Shown here in pieces: positions 1-9,600 of a stretch of 64,000 bases of DNA (position 1 is its first letter; every line of letters starts with the position of its first letter). The stretch is from Astropecten irregularis (taxonomy: Eukaryota > Echinodermata > Asteroidea > Paxillosida > Astropectinidae). A program made the position numbers and the translations under genes. The stretch covers positions 7,936,001 to 8,000,000 of the forward strand of contig OZ020248.1 in the NCBI GenBank assembly GCA_963971285.1, in the 5' to 3' direction. A model generated the notes under the pieces. That model ran no database searches, was not told the origin of the DNA, and worked only from the letters and a program-made list of their open reading frames with translations.

Positions 1-219
1 TACAGTTTTAATGCGGCCTGCTCGGAGGCCTTCTCGCATAGCGTGTGGTGCTATACTTGGATTTTCGGCCATGAACATGACTTTGGAATTTGGCACAGCC
101 CATATCTCCCTGTAGAGTTCATCTGGGGCTACATGTCGTGCAAGTTTCAAGTCGGTTTCCTCAGTATTCAGGGAGAAATTCCCAACTCTAGCGTCAAAAA
201 GCGTCTCATAGTCTAAGTG

Positions 220-436
220 CAGTTTTAATGCGGCCTGATCGGAGGCCTTCTCGCATAGCGTGTGTTGCTTTACTTTGATTTTCGGCCATGAACATGACTT
301 TGTAATTTGACACAGCCCATATTTCCCTGTAGAGTTCATCTGGGGCTACATGTCGTGCAAGTTTCAAGTCGGTTTCCTCAGTATTCAGGGAGAAATTTCC
401 AACTCTAGCGTCAAAAAGTTTCTCATAGTCTAAGTG
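220..436. repeat. Hybrid monomer near the left edge
   Basis: This monomer starts like the 'gatcgg' type ('gatcgg', 'ttctcgcat', 'gtgttgcttt') and ends like type a ('tttgattttcgg', 'gtaatttgacac', 'cggtttcc', 'aaagtttctc'). The switch lies between about 265 and 275. Upstream of it the sequence differs from the block at 60.7-61.0 kb, and downstream it matches. This is what unequal crossing over between two monomer types would leave. The first monomer (3-219) is an ordinary type c. Confidence 0.75.
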
Positions 437-653
437 CAGTTTTAATGCGGCCTGCTCGGAGGCCTTCACGCATAGCGTGTGGTGCTATACTTGGATTTTC
501 GGCCATGAACATGACTTTGGAATTTGGCACAGCCCATATTTCCCTGTAGAGTTCATCTGGGGCTACATGTCGTGCAGGTTTCAAGTCGATTGCCTCAGTA
601 TTCAGGGAGAAATTTCCAACTCTTGTGTCAAAAATTGTCTCATAGTCTAAGTA
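437..653. repeat. Representative 217-bp monomer (type b)
   Basis: One complete monomer, used as the coordinate frame. Landmarks by monomer position: 'ggcct' and 'aggcc' arms at 13-28, 'CACGC-ATA-GCGTG' at 31-43, 'CATGAACATG' at 68-77, the nearly invariant 'tttggcacagcccatat' at 87-103, 'catctgggg' at 118-126, 'cagtattcaggg' at 160-171 and 'gtcaaaaa' at 191-198. Variable sites cluster at 19-51, at 64, 73, 78 and 83-84, at 104, 110, 117, 127, 133 and 141, and densely at 153-217. This copy is type b: 'caggtttc' near 141, 'ctcttgtg' at 184-191, 'aaattg' near 199 and a terminal 'gta'. The length is close to one nucleosome plus linker. Confidence 0.95.
449..479. repeat. Two adjacent short dyads in the monomer (representative copy)
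   Basis: The first dyad has arms GGCCT (449-453) and AGGCC (460-464) with a 6-base loop. The second is CACGC (467-471), ATA, GCGTG (475-479), a perfect 5-bp inverted repeat with a 3-base spacer. Many monomers keep both. Types with 'cggcgg' and 'ctctcatagcgtctgg' lose both: 24A>C breaks the first, and changes at 32, 34 and 43 break the second. Types with 'ttctcgcat' keep the first and shorten the second to CGC-ATA-GCG. A protein-binding or cruciform role is only a possibility. Confidence 0.6.
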
Positions 654-2733
654 CAGTTTTAATGCGGCCTGCTCGGAGGCCTTCTCGCATAGCGTGTGGT
701 GCTATACTTGGATTTTCGGCCATGAACATGACTTTGGAATTTGGCACAGCCCATATCTCCCTGTAGAGTTCATCTGGGGCTACATGTCGTGCAAGTTTCA
801 AGTCGGTTTCCTCAGTATTCAGGGAGAAATTCCCAACTCTAGCGTCAAAAAGCGTCTCATAGTCTAAGTGCAGTTTTAATGCGGCCTGCTCGGCGGCCTT
901 CTCTCATAGCGTCTGGTGCTATACTTGGATTTTCGGCCATGAACATGTCTTTGTAATTTGGCACAGCCCATATTTCCCTGTAGAGTTCATCTGGGGCTAC
1001 ATGTCGTGCAAGTTTCAAGTCGATTACCTCAGTATTCAGGGAAAAATTTCGAACTCGAGCGTCAAAAAGTGTCTCATAGTCAAAGTGCAGTTTTAATGCG
1101 GCCTGCTCGGAGGCCTTCACGCATAGCGTGTGGTGCTATACTTGGATTTTCGGCCATGACCATGACTTTGGAATTTGGCACAGCCCATATTTCCCTGTAG
1201 AGTTCATCTGGGGATACATGTCGTGCAAGTTTCAAGTCGATTGCCTCAGTATTCAGGGAGAAATTTCCAACTCTAGTGTCAAAAATTGTCTCATAGTCTA
1301 AGTACAGTTTTAATGCGGCCTGCTCGGAGGCCTTCACGCATAGCGTGTGGTGCTATACTTGGATTTTCGGCCATGAACATGACTTTGGAATTTGGCACAG
1401 CCCATATTTCCCTCTAGAGTTCATCTGGGGCTACATATCGTGCACGTTTCAAGTCGATTGCATCAGTATTCAGGGAAAAATGTCTAACTCTAGCGTCAAA
1501 AAGTGTCTCATACTCTAAGTGCAGTTTTAATGCGGCCTGCTCGGAGGCCTTCTCGCATAGCATGTGGTGCTATACTTGGATTTTAGGCCATGAACATGAC
1601 TTTGGAATTTGGCACAGCCCATATTTCCCTCTAGAGTACATCTGGGGCTACATGTCGTGCAAGTTTCAAGTCGATTACCTCAGTATTCAGGGAAAAATTT
1701 CGAACTCGAGCGTCAAAAAGTGTCTCATAGTCAAAGTGCAGTTTTAATGCGGCCTGCTCGGAGGCCTTCACGCATAGCGTGTGGTGCTATACTTGGATTT
1801 TCGGCCATGAACATGACTTTGGAATTTGGCACAGCCCATATTTCCCTCTAGAGTACATCTGGGGCTACATGTCGTGCAAGTTTCAAGTCGATTACCTCAG
1901 TATTCAGGGAAAAATTTCGAACTCGAGCGTCAAAAAGTGTCTCATAGTCAAAGTGCAGTTTTAATGCGGCCTGCTCGGAGGCCTTCACGCATAGCGTGTG
2001 GTGCTATACTTGGATTTTCGGCCATGAACATGACTTTGGAATTTGGCACAGCCCATATTTCCCTGTAGAGTTCATCTGGGGCTACATGTCGTGCAGGTTT
2101 CAAGTCGATTGCCTCAGTATTCAGGGAGAAATTTCCAACTCTAGCGTCAAAAAGTGTCTCATAGTCTAAGTGCAGTTTTAATGCGGCCTGATCGGAGGCC
2201 TTCTCGCATAGCGTGTGTTGCTTTACTTGGATTTTAGGCCATGAACATGACTTTCGAATTTGGCACAGCCCATATTTCCCTGTAGAGTTCATCTGGGGAT
2301 ACATGTCGTGCAAGTTTCAAGTCGATTGCCTCAGTATTCAGGGAGAAATTTCCAACTCTAGCGTCAAAAAGTCACTCATAGTCTAAGTGCAGTTTTAATG
2401 CGGCCTGCTCGGCGGCCTTCTCTCATAGCGTCTGGTGCTATACTTGGATTTTCGGCCATGAACATGTCTTTGTAATTTGGCACAGCCCATATTTCCCTGT
2501 AGAGTTCATCTGGGGCTACATGTCGTGCAAGTTTCAAGTCGATTGCCTCAGTATTCAGGGAAAAATGTCAAACTCTAGCGTCAAAAAGTGTCTCATAGTC
2601 TAAGTGCAGTTTTAATGCGGCCTGCTCGGAGGCCTTCACGCATAGCGTGTGGTGTAATACTTTGATTTTCGGCCATGAACATGACTTTGTAATTTGACAC
2701 AGCCCATATTTCCCTGTAGAGTTCATCTGGGGC

Positions 2734-4686
2734 TACATGTCGTGCAAGTTTCAAGTCGGTTTCCTCAGTATTCAGGGAGAAATTTCCAACTCTAGCGTCA
2801 AAAAGTTTCTCATAGTCTAAGTGCAGTTTTAATGCGGCCTGCTCGGAGGCCTTCACGCATAGCGTGTGGTGCTATACTTGGATTTTCGGCCATGAACATG
2901 ACTTTGGAATTTGGCACAGCCCATATTTCCCTGTAGAGTTCATCTGGGGCTACATGTCGTGCAGGTTTCAAGTCGATTGCCTCAGTATTCAGGGAGAAAT
3001 TTCCAACTCTTGTGTCAAAAATTGTCTCATAGTCTAAGTACAGTTTTAATGCGGCCTGCTCGGAGGCCTTCTCGCATAGCGTGTGGTGCTATACTTGGAT
3101 TTTCGGCCATGAACATGACTTTGGAATTTGGCACAGCCCATATCTCCCTGTAGAGTTCATCTGGGGCTACATGTCGTGCAAGTTTCAAGTCGGTTTCCTC
3201 AGTATTCAGGGAGAAATTCCCAACTCTAGCGTCAAAAAGCGTCTCATAGTCTAAGTGCAGTTTTAATGCGGCCTGATCGGAGGCCTTCTCGCATAGCGTG
3301 TGTTGCTTTACTTGGATTTTAGGCCATGAACATGACTTTGGAATTTGGCACAGCCCATATTTCCCTCTAGAGTACATCTGGGGCTACATGTCGTGCAAGT
3401 TTCAAGTCGATTACCTCAGTATTCAGGGAAAAATTTCGAACTCGAGCGTCAAAAAGTGTCTCATAGTCAAAGTGCAGTTTTAATGCGGCCTGCTCGGAGG
3501 CCTTCACGCATAGCGTGTGGTGCTATACTTGGATTTTCGGCCATGACCATGACTTTGGAATTTGGCACAGCCCATATTTCCCTGTAGAGTTCATCTGGGG
3601 ATACATGTCGTGCAAGTTGCAAGTCGATTGCCTCAGTATTCAGGGAGAAATTTCCAACTCTAGTGTCAAAAATTGTCTCATAGTCTAAGTACAGTTTTAA
3701 TGCGGCCTGCTCGGAGGCCTTCACGCATAGCGTGTGGTGCTATACTTGGATTTTCGGCCATGAACATGACTTTGGAATTTGGCACAGCCCATATTTCCCT
3801 GTAGAGTTCATCTGGGGCTACATGTCGTGCAGGTTTCAAGTCGATTGCCTCAGTATTCAGGGAGAAATTTCCAACTCTTGTGTCAAAAACTGTCTCATAG
3901 TCTACGTACAGTTTTAATGCGGCCTGCTCGGAGGCCTTCACGCATAGCGTGTGGTGCTATACTTGGATTTTCGGCCATGAACATGACTTTGGAATTTGGC
4001 ACAGCCCATATTTCCCTGTAGAGTTCATCTGGGGCTACATGTCGTGCAGGTTTCAAGTCGATTGCCTCAGGATTCAGGGAGAAATTTCCAACTCTTGTGT
4101 CAAAAACTGTCTCATAGTCTAAGTACAGTTTTAATGCGGCCTGCTCGGAGGCCTTCACGCATAGCGTGTGGTGCTATACTTGGATTTTCAGCCATGAACA
4201 TGACTTTGGAATTTGGCACAGCCCATATCTCCCTGTAGAGTTCATCTGGGGCTACATGTCGTGCAAGTTTCAAGTCGGTTTCCTCAGTATTCAGGGAGAA
4301 ATTCCCAACTCTAGCGTCAAAAAGTGTCTCATAGTCTAAGTGCAGTTTTAATGCGGCCTGATCGGAGGCCTTCTCGCATAGCGTGTGTTGCTTTACTTGG
4401 ATTTTAGGCCATGAACATGACTTTGGAATTTGGCACAGCCCATATTTCCCTCTAGAGTACATCTGGGGCTACATGTCGTGCAAGTTTCAAGTCGATTACC
4501 TCAGTATTCAGGGAAAAATTTCGAACTCGAGCGTCAAAAAGTGTCTCATAGTCAAAGTGCAGTTTTAATGCGGCCTGCTCGGAGGCCTTCACGCATAGCG
4601 TGTGGTGCTATACTTGGATTTTCGGCCATGACCATGACTTTGGAATTTGGCACAGCCCATATTTCCCTGTAGAGTTCATCTGGGGA
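2734..4686. repeat. 9-mer multimer, copy 1 (1953 bp)
   Basis: Nine monomers that recur as the next 1953 bp. I saw no difference between 2734-4711 and 4687-6664; the flanking mismatches at 2733 (C versus A at 4686) and 4712 (G versus A at 6665) set the limits. Rare variants occur in both copies at the same offset: 'agttgcaagtcg' near 3615, 'tctacgtacag' near 3901, 'tcaggattcag' near 4068 and 'ttttcagccatg' near 4186. This is a recent tandem duplication. Confidence 0.92.
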
Positions 4687-6639
4687 TACATGTCGTGCAA
4701 GTTTCAAGTCGGTTTCCTCAGTATTCAGGGAGAAATTTCCAACTCTAGCGTCAAAAAGTTTCTCATAGTCTAAGTGCAGTTTTAATGCGGCCTGCTCGGA
4801 GGCCTTCACGCATAGCGTGTGGTGCTATACTTGGATTTTCGGCCATGAACATGACTTTGGAATTTGGCACAGCCCATATTTCCCTGTAGAGTTCATCTGG
4901 GGCTACATGTCGTGCAGGTTTCAAGTCGATTGCCTCAGTATTCAGGGAGAAATTTCCAACTCTTGTGTCAAAAATTGTCTCATAGTCTAAGTACAGTTTT
5001 AATGCGGCCTGCTCGGAGGCCTTCTCGCATAGCGTGTGGTGCTATACTTGGATTTTCGGCCATGAACATGACTTTGGAATTTGGCACAGCCCATATCTCC
5101 CTGTAGAGTTCATCTGGGGCTACATGTCGTGCAAGTTTCAAGTCGGTTTCCTCAGTATTCAGGGAGAAATTCCCAACTCTAGCGTCAAAAAGCGTCTCAT
5201 AGTCTAAGTGCAGTTTTAATGCGGCCTGATCGGAGGCCTTCTCGCATAGCGTGTGTTGCTTTACTTGGATTTTAGGCCATGAACATGACTTTGGAATTTG
5301 GCACAGCCCATATTTCCCTCTAGAGTACATCTGGGGCTACATGTCGTGCAAGTTTCAAGTCGATTACCTCAGTATTCAGGGAAAAATTTCGAACTCGAGC
5401 GTCAAAAAGTGTCTCATAGTCAAAGTGCAGTTTTAATGCGGCCTGCTCGGAGGCCTTCACGCATAGCGTGTGGTGCTATACTTGGATTTTCGGCCATGAC
5501 CATGACTTTGGAATTTGGCACAGCCCATATTTCCCTGTAGAGTTCATCTGGGGATACATGTCGTGCAAGTTGCAAGTCGATTGCCTCAGTATTCAGGGAG
5601 AAATTTCCAACTCTAGTGTCAAAAATTGTCTCATAGTCTAAGTACAGTTTTAATGCGGCCTGCTCGGAGGCCTTCACGCATAGCGTGTGGTGCTATACTT
5701 GGATTTTCGGCCATGAACATGACTTTGGAATTTGGCACAGCCCATATTTCCCTGTAGAGTTCATCTGGGGCTACATGTCGTGCAGGTTTCAAGTCGATTG
5801 CCTCAGTATTCAGGGAGAAATTTCCAACTCTTGTGTCAAAAACTGTCTCATAGTCTACGTACAGTTTTAATGCGGCCTGCTCGGAGGCCTTCACGCATAG
5901 CGTGTGGTGCTATACTTGGATTTTCGGCCATGAACATGACTTTGGAATTTGGCACAGCCCATATTTCCCTGTAGAGTTCATCTGGGGCTACATGTCGTGC
6001 AGGTTTCAAGTCGATTGCCTCAGGATTCAGGGAGAAATTTCCAACTCTTGTGTCAAAAACTGTCTCATAGTCTAAGTACAGTTTTAATGCGGCCTGCTCG
6101 GAGGCCTTCACGCATAGCGTGTGGTGCTATACTTGGATTTTCAGCCATGAACATGACTTTGGAATTTGGCACAGCCCATATCTCCCTGTAGAGTTCATCT
6201 GGGGCTACATGTCGTGCAAGTTTCAAGTCGGTTTCCTCAGTATTCAGGGAGAAATTCCCAACTCTAGCGTCAAAAAGTGTCTCATAGTCTAAGTGCAGTT
6301 TTAATGCGGCCTGATCGGAGGCCTTCTCGCATAGCGTGTGTTGCTTTACTTGGATTTTAGGCCATGAACATGACTTTGGAATTTGGCACAGCCCATATTT
6401 CCCTCTAGAGTACATCTGGGGCTACATGTCGTGCAAGTTTCAAGTCGATTACCTCAGTATTCAGGGAAAAATTTCGAACTCGAGCGTCAAAAAGTGTCTC
6501 ATAGTCAAAGTGCAGTTTTAATGCGGCCTGCTCGGAGGCCTTCACGCATAGCGTGTGGTGCTATACTTGGATTTTCGGCCATGACCATGACTTTGGAATT
6601 TGGCACAGCCCATATTTCCCTGTAGAGTTCATCTGGGGA
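4687..6639. repeat. 9-mer multimer, copy 2 (1953 bp)
   Basis: Second copy of the nine-monomer unit, directly abutting the first. The four rare variants reappear near 5568, 5854, 6021 and 6139. Homology continues to 6664, about 25 bp beyond one unit, and then changes type ('gattgcc' where the first copy boundary has 'ggtttcc'). Confidence 0.92.
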
Positions 6640-9600
6640 TACATGTCGTGCAAGTTTCAAGTCGATTGCCTCAGTATTCAGGGAGAAATTTCCAACTCTA
6701 GTGTCAAAAATTGTGTCATAGTCTAAGTACAGTTTTAATGCGGCCTGCTCGGAGGCCTTCACGCATAGCGTGTGGTGCTATACTTGGATTTTCGGCCATG
6801 AACATGACTTTGGAATTTGGCACAGCCCATATTTCCCTGTAGAGTTCATCTGGGGCTACATGTCGTGCAGGTTTCAAGTCGATTGCCTCAGTATTCAGGG
6901 AGAAATTTCCAACTCTAGAGTCAAAAATTGTCTCATAGTCTAAGTACAGTTTTAATGCGGCCTGCTCGGAGGCCTTCACGCATAGCGTGTGGTGCTATAC
7001 TTGGATTTTCGGCCATGAACATGACTTTGGAATTTGGCACAGCCCATATCTCCCTGTAGAGTTCATCTGGGGCTACATGTCGTGCAAGTTTCAAGTCGGT
7101 TTCCTCAGTATTCAGGGAGAAATTCCCAACTCTAGCGTCAAAAAGTGTCTCATAGTCTAAGTGCAGTTTTAATGCGGCCTGATCGGAGGCCTTCTCGCAT
7201 AGCGTGTGTTGCTTTACTTGGATTTTAGGCCATGAACATGACTTTGGAATTTGGCACAGCCCATATTTCCCTCTAGAGTACATCTGGGGCTACATGTCGT
7301 GCAAGTTTCAAGTCGATTACCTCAGTATTCAGGGAAAAATTTCGAACTCGAGCGTCAAAAAGTGTCTCATAGTCAAAGTGCAGTTTTAATGCGGCCTGCT
7401 CGGAGGCCTTCTCGCATAGCGTGTGTTGCTTTACTTGGATTTTAGGCCATGAACATGACTTTGGAATTTGGCACAGCCCATATTTTCCTCTAGAGTACAT
7501 CTGGGGCTACATGTCGTGCAAGTTTCAAGTCGATTACCTCAGTATTCAGGGAAAAATTTCGAACTCGAGCGTCAAAAAGTGTCTCATAGTCAAAGTGCGG
7601 TTTTAATGCGGCCTGCTCGGAGGCCTTCACGCATAGCGTGTGGTGCTATACTTGGATTTTCGGCCATGAACATGTCTTTGGAATTTGGCACAGCCCATAT
7701 CTCCCTGTAGAGTTCATCTGGGGCTACATGTCGTGCAGGTTTCAAGTCGGTTGCCTCAGTATTCAGGGAGAAATTTCCAACTCTAGTGTCAAAAAGTCAC
7801 TCATAGTCTAAGTGCAGTTTTAATGCGGCCTGTTCGGCGGCCTTCTCTCATAGCGTGTGGTGCTACACTTGGATTTTAGGCCATGAACATGACTTTGTAA
7901 TTTGGCACAGCCCATATATCCCTGTAGAGTTCATCTGGGGCTACATGTCGTGCAAGTTTCAAGTCGGTTTCCTCAGTATTCAGGGAGAAATTTCCAACTC
8001 TAGCGTCAAAAAGTGTCTCATAGTCTAAGTGCAGTTTTAATGCGGCCTGATCGGAGGCCTTCTCGCATAGCGTGTGTTGCTTTACTTGGATTTTCGGCCA
8101 TGAACATGACTTTGGAATTTGGCACAGCCCATATTTCCCTCTAGAGTACATCTGGGGCTACATGTCGTGCAAGTTTCAAGTCGATTACCTCAGTATTCAG
8201 GGAGAAATTTCCAACTCTAGTGTCAAAAATTGTCTCATAGTCTAAGCACAGTTTTAATGCGGCCTGCTCGGAGGCCTTCACGCATAGCGTGTGGTGCTAT
8301 ACTTGGATTTTCGGCCATGAACATGACTTTGGAATTTGGCACAGCCCATATTTCCCTGTAGAGTTCATCTGGGGCTACATGTCGTGCAGGTTTCAAGTCG
8401 ATTGCCTCAGTATTCAGGGAGAAATTTCCAACTCTAGCGTCAAAAAGTTTCTCATAGTCTAAGTGCAGTTTTAATGCGGCCTGCTCGGAGGCCTTCACGC
8501 ATAGCGTGTGGTGCTATACTTGTATTTTCGGCCATGAACATGACTTTGGAATTTGGCACAGCCCATATTTCCCTGTAGAGTTCATCTGGGGCTACATGTC
8601 GTGCAGGTTTCAAGTCGATTGCCTCAGTATTCAGGGAGAAATTTCCAACTCTTGTGTCAAAAACTGTCTCATAGTCTAAGTACAGTTTTAATGCGGCCTG
8701 CTCGGAGGCCTTCACGCATAGCGTGTGGTGCTATACTTGGATTTTCGGCCATGAACATGACTTTGGAATTTGGCACAGCCCATATCTCCCTGTAGAGTTC
8801 ATCTGGGGCTACATGTCGTGCAAGTTTCAAGTCGGTTTCCTCAGTATTCAGGGAGAAATTCCCAACTCTAGCGTCAAAAAGTGTCTCATAGTCTAAGTGC
8901 AGTTTTAATGCGGCCTGATCGGAGGCCTTCTCGCATAGCGTGTGTTGCTTTACTTGGATTTTCGGCCATGAACATGACTTTGGAATTTGGCACAGCCCAT
9001 ATTTCCCTCTAGAGTACATCTGGGGCTACATGTCGTGCAAGTTTCAAGTCGATTACCTCAGTATTCAGGGAGAAATTTCCAACTCTAGTGTCAAAAATTT
9101 TCTCATAGTCTAAGCACAGTTTTAATGCGGCCTGCTCGGAGGCCTTCACGCATAGCGTGTGGTGCTATACTTGGATTTTCGGCCATGAACATGACTTTGG
9201 AATTTGGCACAGCCCATATTTCCCTGTAGAGTTCATCTGGGGCTACATGTCGTGCAGGTTTCAAGTCGATTGCCTCAGTATTCAGGGAGAAATTTCCAAC
9301 TCTTGTGTCAAAAATTGTCTCATAGTCTAAGTACAGTTTTAATGCGGCCTGCTCGGAGGCCTTCACGCATAGCGTGTGGTGCTATACTTGGATTTTCGGC
9401 CATGAACATGACTTTGGAATTTGGCACAGCCCATATCTCCCTGTAGAGTTCATCTGGGGCTACATGTCGTGCAAGTTTCAAGTCGGTTTCCTCAGTATTC
9501 AGGGAGAAATTCCCAACTCTAGCGTCAAAAAGTGTCTAATAGTCTAAGTGCAGTTTTAATGCGGCCTGATCGGAGGCCTTCTCGCATAGCGTGTGTTGCT

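Larger units (their letters stand above)
275..3278. repeat. 11-mer multimer block, left copy
   Basis: The order of types a, b, c, d, e, f, g, h, i, j, k, then a, b, c matches 60997-64000 almost base for base at an offset of 60722 bp. Positions 271 and 2652 carry the type a 'tttgatttt' region 11 monomers (about 2387 bp) apart, so the block holds one full 11-mer and the start of the next. Shared rare variants include 'ctcatactctaag' near 1510 and 'ctttcgaattt' near 2251. One noticed difference is at the type g monomer, which has 'ttggaattt' near 1600 where the right copy has 'ttgaaattt'. The 3' part overlaps the first 9-mer copy. Confidence 0.85.

Noticed and set aside
494..514. CENP-B box around 'tttcggccatgaac'
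   Set aside because: It shares only TTCG with the consensus. The required A and CGGG positions do not match on either strand, and no CCCG-containing alternative occurs in the consensus.
503..516. p53- or steroid-receptor-like site at 'catgaacatgact'
   Set aside because: The match is partial, short and expected by chance. Repetition through the array reflects monomer copying, not selection for the site.
524..766. Forward-strand 80-residue frames recurring throughout
   Set aside because: They begin at TTG inside 'tttggcacag', recur with the satellite period, and have no constraint or context of their own.
1948..2313. Reverse-strand open frame of 121 residues, and many similar 114-123 residue frames
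   Set aside because: Each is one reading of the same satellite. The frame shifts at every 217-bp boundary, the shorter relatives start at GTG, and differences between copies change amino acids freely. There is no ribosome-site or gene context.
2734..6664. Assembly artefact as the explanation of the identical 9-mer copies
   Set aside because: It cannot be excluded from sequence alone, but other duplications in the window carry real differences and nested histories, so I kept it as a genuine duplication with that caveat.
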